From positions 372,001 to 436,000 of the forward strand of contig NZ_PYOC01000003.1 of assembly GCF_003026215.1 (NCBI RefSeq): 64,000 nucleotides of DNA. The letters run 5' to 3'. Made by a program: the position numbers and the translations under genes. The DNA comes from Photobacterium indicum. Lineage in GTDB: Bacteria; Pseudomonadota; Gammaproteobacteria; Enterobacterales; Vibrionaceae. This document shows, piece after piece, positions 55,146 through 63,581 of the stretch; positions within the stretch are counted from its first letter, which is position 1, and each line of letters starts with the position of its first letter. The notes under the pieces are model-generated. The model had not been told where the DNA came from. It made no database searches and was given only the letters and a program-made list of their open reading frames with translations.

Positions 55146-55975
55146 CATTTGGCCCGCAACCTAATAGCCTAAAGCCATTAATAAACAATCAAGTAGATAA
55201 GAACAATGTGGCTATTTGCGCCCAAAGTTTAAACCTAACTTTAGGGGGTAAAACCCTGCTTGATAACTTTGATATTGATATTCATGCAGGTGAAGTCACA
55301 GCATTACTTGGGCCGAATGGCGCAGGGAAAAGTAGCTTATTAAAAGTGTTGTGCGGTGAAATAGAAGCCACAGGAAACATTGAGTTTTTTGGACAAAACA
55401 GAAAGCAATGGCCAGCTAAAACACTCGCAAAACACCTTGGTATATTGCCCCAGCACAGCACGCTAAATTTTGCTTTTTTAGCCCATGAAGTCGTTGAACT
55501 TGGGGGATTGCCACTAGAGTTAAGTAATATACAAACACAGCAGGTTACTCAAGAAAAAATGGCCCTTGTCGATGTCTGCAATTTGGCTCATCGTCTTTAC
55601 CCTTCCCTCTCTGGTGGGGAAAAACAACGCGTGCATTTTGCCCGTATTCTGACTCAACTGAGCCAAGCCGGAGATCAGTGCGTCTTAATGCTTGATGAAC
55701 CCACCTCTGCACTCGATTTAGCCCATCAGCATAAAACCTTACAAGTCGCCAAAGAATTAGCCAGTAATGGCGCGGCGGTTATTATTGTCTTACACGACTT
55801 AAACCTTGCAGCGCAATATGCAGATCGCTTAGTTATCGTTAATCATGGTTTAATACAAGCAGATGGAACACCGTGGGAAGCATTACAGCCAGATATTATT
55901 GAACGAGTATACGGCTGGCCAGTGTATATATCCTCTCACCCAACAGGCGACTTTCCTGTCATTTTATCGCACTAA
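55142..55975 (+). CDS. hutD: Heme ABC transporter ATP-binding protein
   Basis: A 277-residue ATPase with Walker A (GPNGAGKSS), the ABC signature (LSGGEKQR), Walker B (LMLDEPTSALD) and the H-loop (IVLHDLNLA). It powers heme import through HutC. The N-terminal 25 residues before the ABC domain are somewhat longer than usual, but the ATGA overlap with hutC supports the start. Last gene of the rightward hut operon. Confidence 0.94.
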   Translation: MTFGPQPNSLKPLINNQVDKNNVAICAQSLNLTLGGKTLLDNFDIDIHAGEVTALLGPNGAGKSSLLKVLCGEIEATGNIEFFGQNRKQWPAKTLAKHLGILPQHSTLNFAFLAHEVVELGGLPLELSNIQTQQVTQEKMALVDVCNLAHRLYPSLSGGEKQRVHFARILTQLSQAGDQCVLMLDEPTSALDLAHQHKTLQVAKELASNGAAVIIVLHDLNLAAQYADRLVIVNHGLIQADGTPWEALQPDIIERVYGWPVYISSHPTGDFPVILSH

Positions 55976-56021
55976 TGTGTCACATTAAGCCGTAATTATA
56001 AAAACGGAAATATCATACATC

Positions 56022-56081
56022 ATATAGTTAAGTTACCTTACGGTGCTCGTTTCAACGACAGTGAGGTAACTTGGGTATATA
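56022..56081. repeat. Dispersed palindromic repeat, copy 3
   Basis: The right arm gtgaggtaacttgggtatat (56061-56080) is a close match to the copy 1 arm. The left arm, atatagttaagttaccttac (56022-56041), pairs with it at about 16 of 20 positions. It lies between hutD and purR. Confidence 0.65.
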
Positions 56082-56231
56082 TACAAACAAACTCATAATG
56101 GGCATTTATAAAATAACGGTTATTACCATGCATACCTGTTGAAATTGCATTAATTTTGTTGATACCTATCAAGTAATTTATTCTTGAGAGCCAGAAAAGT
56201 TGCACTGTGCGCTACACTCAGTAAAATGTGA

Positions 56232-56247
56232 GCGCAAGCGATTAAAT
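56232..56247. promoter_or_regulatory. Possible PurR operator, weak
   Basis: gcgcaagcgattaaat keeps CGCAA-CG-TT of the 16-bp PUR box (ACGCAAACGTTTGCGT). purR is self-repressed in E. coli, so a site is expected here, but this match is partial. Confidence 0.3.
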
Positions 56248-56271
56248 AATGTAACATACGAAATTACGAAG

Positions 56272-56302
56272 AAGCCGCGAGTTTTAAGATGCGGCTTTTT
56301 TA
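56272..56302 (+). terminator. Terminator-like hairpin upstream of purR
   Basis: Stem aagccgc / gcggctt, with a 12-base loop and six T. It lies 115 bases before purR, so it ends either read-through from hutD or a short transcript from the 56.1-56.27 kb region. Confidence 0.75.
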
Positions 56303-56308
56303 CGTTTA

Positions 56309-56365
56309 AGTACCAAATTGAATAAATAGCCAGACAATCTCTTTCTACTTATTCAATTTGGTACT
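56309..56365. promoter_or_regulatory. 17-bp perfect inverted repeat in the purR leader
   Basis: agtaccaaattgaataa (56309-56325) and ttattcaatttggtact (56349-56365) are exact inverse complements around 23 bases, ending 51 bases before the purR start. Confidence 0.7.
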
Positions 56366-56416
56366 GCTCAAGTAGCATTCAGATCTCTGACTACAACAAT
56401 TATTAGAAGAATAAAT

Positions 56417-57421
56417 ATGGCAACGATTAAAGATGTTGCACGTATGGCTGGTGTGTCGACCACAACTGTCTCTCACGTGATAAACAAAACTCGCTTTGTG
56501 GCAGAAGCAACTCAGAAAAAAGTATTGGCTGCAGTAGATGACCTTAACTACGCACCAAGCGCTGTAGCACGAAGCTTGAAATGTAACACAACAAGAACCA
56601 TCGGAATGTTGGTCACAAAGTCAACTAACCCATTTTTCGCAGAAGTGATTCATGGTGTTGAAGAGTATTGCTATGGCGCTGGTTACACGCTGATTCTTTG
56701 TAATACTGAAGGTAATCTTGTTAAGCAACGAGATTACCTACGCATGCTTGCTGAAAAGCGTGTAGATGGCTTGCTCGTAATGTGTTCAGATCTTGATCAA
56801 GACTTGCTCGATTTACTTGCTCGGAAAAGTGATTTACCAATGGTAATCATGGATTGGGGCCCAGAAAGTCCGCTAACAGATAAGATTCAAGACAATGCTG
56901 AACAAGGTGGCTATGTAGCGACTAAACACTTTATTGATAATGGTCACGAGAAGATTGGCTGCCTGTCTGGTCATAGCGAAAAATCTACGTGTCGTGAACG
57001 CTTAAAAGGCTTCAATAAAGCAATGACTGAAGCAAACATCACTGTTAATAACAACTGGATTATTGATGGTGATTTTGAGTGCGAGTCTGCCGTTGCTGCC
57101 GCCAATAAGTTCATTGCAATGAAAGAACGCCCTACCGCTATTTTTTGTTTCAACGACATCATGGCAATGGCGTTAATTAGTACATTTGAACAAGCTGGTA
57201 TAAGTGTGCCAGAAGATGTCTCTATTATTGGTTACGATAATATTGACTTAGCGCCATACTTTTCACCACCATTAACGACGATCCATCAACCAAAACGACG
57301 TTTAGGTAAAACTGCCGTTGAGATTTTGATGGAGCGAGTGAAAGATAAAAATCATGAACGTCGTATTTTTGAAATGAACCCAGAGTTGGTGATTCGTAAG
57401 TCTGTCAAAGACTTAAATTAA
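56417..57421 (+). CDS. purR: Purine repressor PurR
   Basis: A 334-residue LacI-family repressor. The N-terminal helix-turn-helix ([20 protein letters not shown]) and hinge helix (PSAVARSLK) match PurR almost exactly, and the effector domain keeps [11 protein letters not shown] and VDGLLVMCS. It represses purine synthesis genes when guanine or hypoxanthine is bound. The upstream region has a terminator-like hairpin and a long inverted repeat. A terminator follows 40 bases after the stop. Confidence 0.92.
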   Translation: MATIKDVARMAGVSTTTVSHVINKTRFVAEATQKKVLAAVDDLNYAPSAVARSLKCNTTRTIGMLVTKSTNPFFAEVIHGVEEYCYGAGYTLILCNTEGNLVKQRDYLRMLAEKRVDGLLVMCSDLDQDLLDLLARKSDLPMVIMDWGPESPLTDKIQDNAEQGGYVATKHFIDNGHEKIGCLSGHSEKSTCRERLKGFNKAMTEANITVNNNWIIDGDFECESAVAAANKFIAMKERPTAIFCFNDIMAMALISTFEQAGISVPEDVSIIGYDNIDLAPYFSPPLTTIHQPKRRLGKTAVEILMERVKDKNHERRIFEMNPELVIRKSVKDLN

Positions 57422-57460
57422 AAATACTCACAATAAAAACAATGACACTTGATTCATAAG

Positions 57461-57492
57461 AAACCGATAAGTTAATTCTTGTCGGTTTTTTT
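57461..57492 (+). terminator. purR terminator
   Basis: Stem aaaccgataag / cttgtcggttt with a six-base loop and a run of eight T. Confidence 0.88.
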
Positions 57493-57636
57493 TATCCAAA
57501 TAATCTCTATAAAAAGAAGGCTTTAATATGAATTAAGGGCTTTTTAGTCATAAAAATAAACCAAATACCTGAAGCAACATCACATTTACTAAATTTCGAA
57601 ACAGGTTCATACTTACTATCTACGTTACAATCGTTA

Positions 57637-57747
57637 TGTCACGAAACAAGGCAAACTATTCGAAAGATTAGGACGCAAAGCTTCCGGCCTAAAAGGTATT
57701 ATTTGTTCCCTAAATAATAACTCTCATGGTAGCGGGGTTGCCGATGG
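57637..57747 (+). ncRNA. c-di-GMP-I (GEMM) riboswitch upstream of tfoY
   Basis: Conserved blocks of the GEMM-I aptamer are plain: caaggcaaac near 57648, aggacgcaaagc near 57670 with the GAAA tetraloop region (tcgaaaga) before it, ccggcct near 57684, and ggtagcggggttgccgatgg at 57728-57747. The last block forms the second stem and its receptor. About 120 bases separate it from the tfoY start, room for an expression platform. In Vibrio the tfoY gene is known to be preceded by such a switch. Confidence 0.92.
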
Positions 57748-57866
57748 ATTAACAAAAAGTTTTGTCATAAGTTTTACATACTTTTGACACAGATTATCTG
57801 CAGTTTGATAACCTGAATTCCTCGCTCTGATGTTAGGTGACTCATGGCATATCACCGAGAAGAAGC

Positions 57867-58457
57867 ATGGATAAACCAATACTAAAAGATGCATTAAAAA
57901 TATTTGATTGTTTTGAGAGTGTTAAATCACGCTCAATGTTTGGTGGCTTTGGTATTTTTGCGGGTGAAACAATGTTTGCTCTTGTAGTAAACAATAAACT
58001 TCACCTTCGTGCGAATGCTGATAATGAAGAAGAATTTAAAAAATCGGGGCTAGAACCATACGTTTATAAAAAACGTGGATTTCCGGTTGTCACTAAACAC
58101 TACGCCATTCCTGATGAGTGGTGGAATGATACAACCAAAATAATTTTGCAAGCTCAAGGGTCTTTGACCGCTGCTGAAAAAGATAAAGAGGCCAAAAGCA
58201 ACACTGGTCCGAATCGTATTAAAGACCTTCCAAACCTACGTTTAGCTAATGAACGTATGTTAAAAAAAGCAGGCATATGTACGATTGACGATCTTTTTGA
58301 TGCAGGGGCACTTAGAGCGTATCGAGCTTTGCAAGATAATCATCAGAATTCATTAAGTATTGAATTATTGTGGGCATTAGAAGGGGCAATAAGTGGGCAG
58401 CACTGGTCTGTTATTACAGAGCAGCGCCGTACTGAATTGTTATCTGCATTGTCTTAA
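57867..58457 (+). CDS. tfoY: TfoY (TfoX-family regulator)
   Basis: A 196-residue protein with a TfoX N-terminal domain (SRSMFGGFGIFAGETMFALV) and a TfoX C-terminal domain (IKDLPNLRLANERMLKKAGI). TfoY in vibrios controls motility, type VI secretion and defence behaviour, and its expression responds to c-di-GMP. The riboswitch upstream marks it as TfoY rather than the competence regulator TfoX. I use the ATG at 57867, with an AGAAG site; a GTG at 57837 would add ten residues. Confidence 0.9.
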   Translation: MDKPILKDALKIFDCFESVKSRSMFGGFGIFAGETMFALVVNNKLHLRANADNEEEFKKSGLEPYVYKKRGFPVVTKHYAIPDEWWNDTTKIILQAQGSLTAAEKDKEAKSNTGPNRIKDLPNLRLANERMLKKAGICTIDDLFDAGALRAYRALQDNHQNSLSIELLWALEGAISGQHWSVITEQRRTELLSALS

Positions 58458-58484
58458 TTTAGATATACTTTATAGAATGAAACT

Positions 58485-58510
58485 AAAAGAGGCGTTTACG
58501 CCTCTTTTTT
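58485..58510 (+). terminator. tfoY terminator
   Basis: Stem aaaagaggcg / cgcctctttt with a four-base loop and T run. Confidence 0.9.
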
Positions 58511-58863
58511 ATGGCTATAACGTCGTCTTTGTCTCATCTAATCATTCCCTCTCCAACCTAGTACACAAGCGCACAAGCATGATGTTTTATATCAAATACT
58601 GACCATTTTTCAATGTGTGGAAAAACCAGTGAATGTCACACCGAAACGACACTATCCAAGTCAAAATTAAGTCAATAAATCACAAACATTGAAGCGACTC
58701 ACAAAGCTGCTCATAAAAGCAGCTACAGGTTTTCATTCAGCACAGATACTTGTAAAGTTACTGCGCATTCTATCAGAATGAATCTGAAGCTTAGGTTAAT
58801 GACATTACACATACAACCAACGCTGACACTCAAAATGGTTCATCAACAACACTGAGAAACGCA
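58511..58863. other. Intergenic region
   Basis: About 350 bases between the tfoY terminator and the next gene. No gene or clear operator seen; it should contain a promoter for the membrane protein at 58864. Confidence 0.45.
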
Positions 58864-59256
58864 ATGTCTTGTGCAAACCCTTTTACAGGGCAAGAGAATC
58901 ACATGTTTAAAGATAAGTTTTGTAAGTGGCCAAAGCTGCTACGCTTTCTTGTTTTTATAAGCCTAATACCGCCTTTAGGTATGTTCTATCTGGTATACAG
59001 TAACCTTGCTCCTGCCTACCTGTTAAATGAAACACTTACGATGGTAGGTTCCTTTAATCTTATATTGCTTACTTGGGGTTTATTACTAAAGATTAGAGCG
59101 AAGAAATATTGGTATCGAAGTTACCATATTGGTAAAACAATGCTTTTAGCGTTAATTCCAATTTTAGCGTGTGGTTATCTACTTGCAACCGATCAAAACG
59201 CGCCTCGTGTTGCCCAGCAAGTCAAAAGCCAATATGTAGAAATATCCATCAACTAA
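58864..59256 (+). CDS. Small membrane protein, 130 aa
   Basis: Three hydrophobic segments: LLRFLVFISLIPPLGMFYLVYS, LTMVGSFNLILLTWGLLLKI and MLLALIPILACGYLLATD, joined by basic loops (KIRAKKYWYRS), with a soluble C-terminal tail. No family recognised. Two starts are possible, the ATG at 58864 (GAGAAACGCA upstream) or at 58903; neither is clearly better. Confidence 0.6.
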   Translation: MSCANPFTGQENHMFKDKFCKWPKLLRFLVFISLIPPLGMFYLVYSNLAPAYLLNETLTMVGSFNLILLTWGLLLKIRAKKYWYRSYHIGKTMLLALIPILACGYLLATDQNAPRVAQQVKSQYVEISIN

Positions 59257-59366
59257 ACGTTTTTTAAGATATTTTTAGCATTTATTGAAATATTTTCGTA
59301 GGGTTCTCGGTCTTTGTTGTTAGTTTGGTATAAAAACCATATTTACAACTTTGATAAGGGGCACTA

Positions 59367-59966
59367 GTGCGTATTTCAAGCAAGAAAAGTTACTCATTTC
59401 TCATCAAGCCACTACTTTGGCTTCAAAAGCGTCATTATGGTGAAGTCTTAAACCCAGCCCTACTTTGGGGGCGTAAGCCTGCACTCTTTTGGCTCGTCGC
59501 AGGTTTCTTCGGCGTTCTAGATCGTAAATCATCCCCTATTACTCCTGTTATCCGTTCATTAGTCTGCGTGCGCGTTTCACAATTGAATGACTGCGCCTTC
59601 TGTGTTGATGCCAACGGAATGAAGCTTGCGGAACGTTGTGATTCGGTTGATAAAATCAAAGCGTTAGCACAGTGGCAACACAGCGATCTATTTACTGAGC
59701 AAGAACGTATCGTATTGACCTACGTTGAAGCGATGACTATCACAGGTCAGCACGTCACTGAAGATATGCTGAATACATTAAAACAATCATTTGATGAAGA
59801 TACTATTGTTGAATTAACGGCCTTGGTAGCTTTTCAAAATCTATCCGCAAAATTTAATACTGCACTTGATGTACCTGCACAAGGTTTTTGCTCACTACCA
59901 ATACAAATGGATGATAGCAACACACCGTCAACGTCGAAAGAAACTGAACGTGACTCAAATAGCTGA
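59367..59966 (+). CDS. ynjA: YnjA-type carboxymuconolactone decarboxylase-like protein
   Basis: A 199-residue AhpD-like helical protein with the CAFC redox pair in NDCAFCVDANGMKLAER. It resembles E. coli YnjA strongly: WLQKRHYGEVLNPALLWGR and LTALVAFQNLSAKFNTALD. It may act as a thiol peroxidase or disulfide reductase; its true role is unknown. It starts at a GTG with AAGGGG nine bases upstream. In E. coli ynjA begins the ynjABCDE cluster; here a flavoprotein gene separates it from ynjB. Confidence 0.85.
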   Translation: MRISSKKSYSFLIKPLLWLQKRHYGEVLNPALLWGRKPALFWLVAGFFGVLDRKSSPITPVIRSLVCVRVSQLNDCAFCVDANGMKLAERCDSVDKIKALAQWQHSDLFTEQERIVLTYVEAMTITGQHVTEDMLNTLKQSFDEDTIVELTALVAFQNLSAKFNTALDVPAQGFCSLPIQMDDSNTPSTSKETERDSNS

Positions 59967-59974
59967 GGTGTTTC

Positions 59975-62188
59975 ATGGATAGAAAAAAAGTCGTACTGCT
60001 TGTCACATTAATAACTCTTATTGGGCTTTGGTTTGCATTTGATCTAGGCCAATACTTCACACTTGAACAAGCTAAGGCACAGCAATTAGCGCTACAAGAT
60101 ACAATTGCCGAAAAGCCATTTTTATCGAGCCTCGTCTACTTTGCTGTTTACATTCTTGTCACTGCCCTATCGTTACCAGGCGCTGCAATAATGACGCTAC
60201 TTGGTGCCGCTTTATTTGGTTTTTGGTGGAGCCTATTATTAATCTCTTTCGCGAGTACTATCGGCGCAACACTCGCCTTTTTATTCAGTCGTTTTATATT
60301 ACGCGATTGGGTACAAACTAAATTCGGCAACAGAATTGCCCCCATCAATGCAGGTATAGAGAAAGATGGTCCTTTTTATCTTTTCACACTGCGTTTAATT
60401 CCGGTGTTCCCATTCTTTTTAGTGAACTTACTAATGGGTTTAACACCCATTAGTACACGTATGTTCTATTTAGTCAGCCAGCTTGGAATGCTGGCAGGCA
60501 CTGCGGTATACATTAATGCAGGTACACAACTTGGTGAAATTGAATCACTAAGCGGCATTATTTCAGCCCCTGTTTTAGTGTCTCTTGCACTTCTGGGCCT
60601 TTTTCCTTTAATAGCGAAATTCATTATGAATATCATTACTCAACGTCGTGTATACGCCAACTGGAAACGCCCTGAGAAATTCGACCAAAATATGGTGGTG
60701 ATTGGCGCTGGCGCAGGCGGTTTAGTGAGCTCTTATATTGCAGCCGCTGTAAAAGCAGAAGTTACGCTTATTGAACGCCATAAAATGGGGGGAGATTGCC
60801 TCAATACAGGCTGTGTGCCTTCTAAAGCCATTATTCGTGCAGCCCATACCATGGCAGAGATTTCTCGAGCTCATGAGTTTGGTATTACTACCGATAAGCC
60901 TCAGGTTAACTTCGAAAAAGTGATGTCACGTATTCATAACGTGATCGATAAAATTGAGCCACACGACTCTGTAGAACGTTACTCTTCATTGGGTGTTAAC
61001 TGTATTTCGGGTGAAGCTCAAATTTTGTCACCTTGGGAAGTTGAGGTTAACGGTCAACGTATTACAACGCGTAACATTGTGATCGCGACAGGTGCTCGTC
61101 CACTTGTACCAGGTATCCCTGGCTTACAAGATGTTAATTATCTAACGTCTGATTCTATCTGGTCGTTAAAAGTACAACCGAAGAAGTTACTTGTATTAGG
61201 TGGTGGCCCTATTGGTTGTGAACTCGCCCAAAGCTTTAGCCGTTTAGGCAGTGACGTTACCTTGATTGAAATGGCAGAGCAACTGCTCATTCGTGAAGAT
61301 ACCGACGCATCTCTGCTTGTTAAAGAGAGCATGCACAAAGATGGGGTTGATATTAAACTCAACCACAAGGCCACACGCTTTGAATCTATTACAGCAGAAG
61401 ACGGAACACGTATTCAACGGGCGTACCTCGAATACAACGGCAAAGAAATTATCGTTGAGTTTGATGCGGTTATGTTAGCGTTAGGTCGTGTAGCCAATGT
61501 GCAAGGGTTTGGTCTTGAAGAACTTGGTATTACAACCACACAGCGTGGCACTGTTGACGTTAATGATTACCTACAGACTAAATACCCAAATATTTACGCT
61601 GTAGGCGATGTAGCAGGCCCTTTCCAGCTAACGCATGCCGCAGCCCACCAAGCATGGTACGCTGCTGTTAATGGTTTATTTGGACAGTTTAAGAAATTTA
61701 AAGCCGATTACTCTGTACTGCCAGCCGCCACTTACACTGCACCTGAAGTCGCTCGGGTGGGTATTAATGAAAAAGAAGCTGAAAACCTCAATATTGAATT
61801 TGATGTAACACGCTATGGTATCGATGATCTTGACCGTGCCATTACTGATGGTGAAGATTATGGTTTTGTAAAAGTGATTACGCCTAAAGGTAAAGATAAG
61901 ATTTTAGGCGTCACGATTGTAGGCAATAATGCGGGCGAACTATTAGCTGAATTTACCCTAGCTATGCGCCACGGGTTAGGTTTAAACAAGATACTCGGTA
62001 CTATTCACCCCTACCCTACGATGAGTGAAGCCAATAAATATACTGCAGGTGTATGGAAGCAAGCCAACGCCCCACAAGTGTTATTAGCCTGGGTAAAGAA
62101 ATACCATGCTTGGATGCGTAATGATAAAGCTGGCTCTGTACATTCAAAAACAGACGTACAGACTAAGCTCGAAAAAGAACAGCGTTAA
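59975..62188 (+). CDS. VTT (TVP38/DedA-like) membrane domain fused to a mercuric reductase-like flavoprotein
   Basis: A 737-residue fusion. Residues 1-230 form a VTT domain with five or six helices, including the SLPGAAIMTLLGAALFGFWWSLLL and FYLFTLRLIPVFPFFLVN segments. Residues 235-737 form a pyridine nucleotide-disulfide oxidoreductase: FAD site VVIGAGAGGLVSSYIAA, redox pair GGDCLNTGCVPSK, NAD(P)H site VLGGGPIGCELA, second FAD motif NIYAVGDVAG, and a C-terminal dimerisation domain ending HPYPTMSEA. Membrane-tethered electron transfer is likely, with unknown acceptor. It starts eight bases after ynjA and is followed after 22 bases by ynjB. Confidence 0.9.
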   Translation: MDRKKVVLLVTLITLIGLWFAFDLGQYFTLEQAKAQQLALQDTIAEKPFLSSLVYFAVYILVTALSLPGAAIMTLLGAALFGFWWSLLLISFASTIGATLAFLFSRFILRDWVQTKFGNRIAPINAGIEKDGPFYLFTLRLIPVFPFFLVNLLMGLTPISTRMFYLVSQLGMLAGTAVYINAGTQLGEIESLSGIISAPVLVSLALLGLFPLIAKFIMNIITQRRVYANWKRPEKFDQNMVVIGAGAGGLVSSYIAAAVKAEVTLIERHKMGGDCLNTGCVPSKAIIRAAHTMAEISRAHEFGITTDKPQVNFEKVMSRIHNVIDKIEPHDSVERYSSLGVNCISGEAQILSPWEVEVNGQRITTRNIVIATGARPLVPGIPGLQDVNYLTSDSIWSLKVQPKKLLVLGGGPIGCELAQSFSRLGSDVTLIEMAEQLLIREDTDASLLVKESMHKDGVDIKLNHKATRFESITAEDGTRIQRAYLEYNGKEIIVEFDAVMLALGRVANVQGFGLEELGITTTQRGTVDVNDYLQTKYPNIYAVGDVAGPFQLTHAAAHQAWYAAVNGLFGQFKKFKADYSVLPAATYTAPEVARVGINEKEAENLNIEFDVTRYGIDDLDRAITDGEDYGFVKVITPKGKDKILGVTIVGNNAGELLAEFTLAMRHGLGLNKILGTIHPYPTMSEANKYTAGVWKQANAPQVLLAWVKKYHAWMRNDKAGSVHSKTDVQTKLEKEQR

Positions 62189-62210
62189 GCAAATAAGGAT
62201 ATTTAGGAAA

Positions 62211-63419
62211 ATGAAAAAACTAACAACTGCTTTGGGGTTAACGTTCGCGTTAGCCTCTGGCTTTCTCACATCGAGTTTTGTACATGCCGAACAGCAGACA
62301 AGTACTTATTCATCGGAAATGACGAAGAAGTGGCAGCAAATAGAAAGCAAAGCCGACGGACAGACGGTATATTTTAATGCTTGGGGTGGAAGCCAAGAAA
62401 TAAATGCATACCTACGCTGGGCAGCAAAACAACTAAAATCTCGTTACAACGTCACCCTTAAGCATGTCAAAGTCGCTGATATTGCTGAAACAACACAACG
62501 TTTAGTCGCTGAAAAAACAGCAGGCAAAAATAGTGATGGCAGCGTCGATATGGTATGGATTAACGGTGAAAATTTCCGTTCAATGAAATCCGGAAACCTA
62601 TTATATGGTCCTTTCGTCAACCAACTGCCTAACTGGGAAAAGGTTGATCAACGGCTACCTGTTTTTGAAGACTTTACCGAACCTACTGATGGGCTTGAAG
62701 CCCCTTGGGGTGTGGGGCAGCTTGTCTTTATTCACGACAAGCAAACGTTAAATAACCCACCGCAAAGTTTTGCTGAACTATTAAGCCTTGCTAAAGCATT
62801 TCCCGGAAAGGTGAGCTACCCTCAGCCACCCGAGTTTCATGGTAGTAGTTTCTTAAAAGCGGCTTTAATTGAATTAACTGACAATAAGCCAGCGCTCTAT
62901 CAACCGCTAGATATTCAAAGAGATAAAATTCTCTTTGATAGTGTTACGGCCCCTTTATGGCAATATCTTGATCAACTTCACCTTGTGGCATGGCAGCAAG
63001 GTAAACGTTTCCCATCAGGCACGACTGAAACGATCCAGTTACTTGATGATAAACAATTATTGCTCGCACTCACATTCAACCCTAATGCGGCAAATGCAGC
63101 CATTGAACACGGTACACTCACAGAAACCGCTCAAGCTTATGCTTTCAAGCAAGGAGCATTGTCTAATATTCACTTTTTAGCGATACCTTGGAATTCATCA
63201 GCTAAAGAAGGTGCACAAGTTGCCATTAACTTTTTATTGAGCCCAGAGGCTCAAACGCGTAAAGCTGATACCAGCATATGGGGCGATCCATCAGTAATAA
63301 AAGAAGAATGGCTAGAAAATGGAAGCCATGGGTTTTCACTGTTTCAACCCATTGCTGAACCCCACCCAAGCTGGTTAACAGCCATAGAGCAAGAATGGCA
63401 ACGCCGCTACGGCCACTAG
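62211..63419 (+). CDS. ynjB: ABC transporter substrate-binding protein YnjB
   Basis: A 402-residue periplasmic protein. The signal peptide (MKKLTTALGLTFALASGFLTSSFVHAE) is followed by the class typical VYFNAWGGSQEINAYLRWAA segment, as in YnjB of E. coli. It should bind the substrate of the YnjBCD importer, which is not known; thiamine-like or other small solutes have been suggested by family likeness only. AGGA just upstream of the ATG at 62211; the upstream open frame overlaps the flavoprotein gene and is not used. Confidence 0.87.
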   Translation: MKKLTTALGLTFALASGFLTSSFVHAEQQTSTYSSEMTKKWQQIESKADGQTVYFNAWGGSQEINAYLRWAAKQLKSRYNVTLKHVKVADIAETTQRLVAEKTAGKNSDGSVDMVWINGENFRSMKSGNLLYGPFVNQLPNWEKVDQRLPVFEDFTEPTDGLEAPWGVGQLVFIHDKQTLNNPPQSFAELLSLAKAFPGKVSYPQPPEFHGSSFLKAALIELTDNKPALYQPLDIQRDKILFDSVTAPLWQYLDQLHLVAWQQGKRFPSGTTETIQLLDDKQLLLALTFNPNAANAAIEHGTLTETAQAYAFKQGALSNIHFLAIPWNSSAKEGAQVAINFLLSPEAQTRKADTSIWGDPSVIKEEWLENGSHGFSLFQPIAEPHPSWLTAIEQEWQRRYGH

Positions 63420-63463
63420 TAAAAGTAGCGATAAGTGGGCTAGTTGCTAAATACGATACTATC

Positions 63464-63493
63464 GAGGTGTCAGAACATAACGTTCGGCACCTC
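63464..63493. other. Hairpin between ynjB and ynjC
   Basis: Outer stem gaggtg / cacctc with an inner gaac / gttc pair. No T run follows. It may tune the ratio of binding protein to permease. Confidence 0.5.
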
Positions 63494-63581
63494 AATTTCA
63501 CTATAATGAAAGGGTAATAAATCGCTTTATGCTGTCTTTTTCTATGTATCACATTGTCGCTGGTAAGGCTTCGGAAAACAC

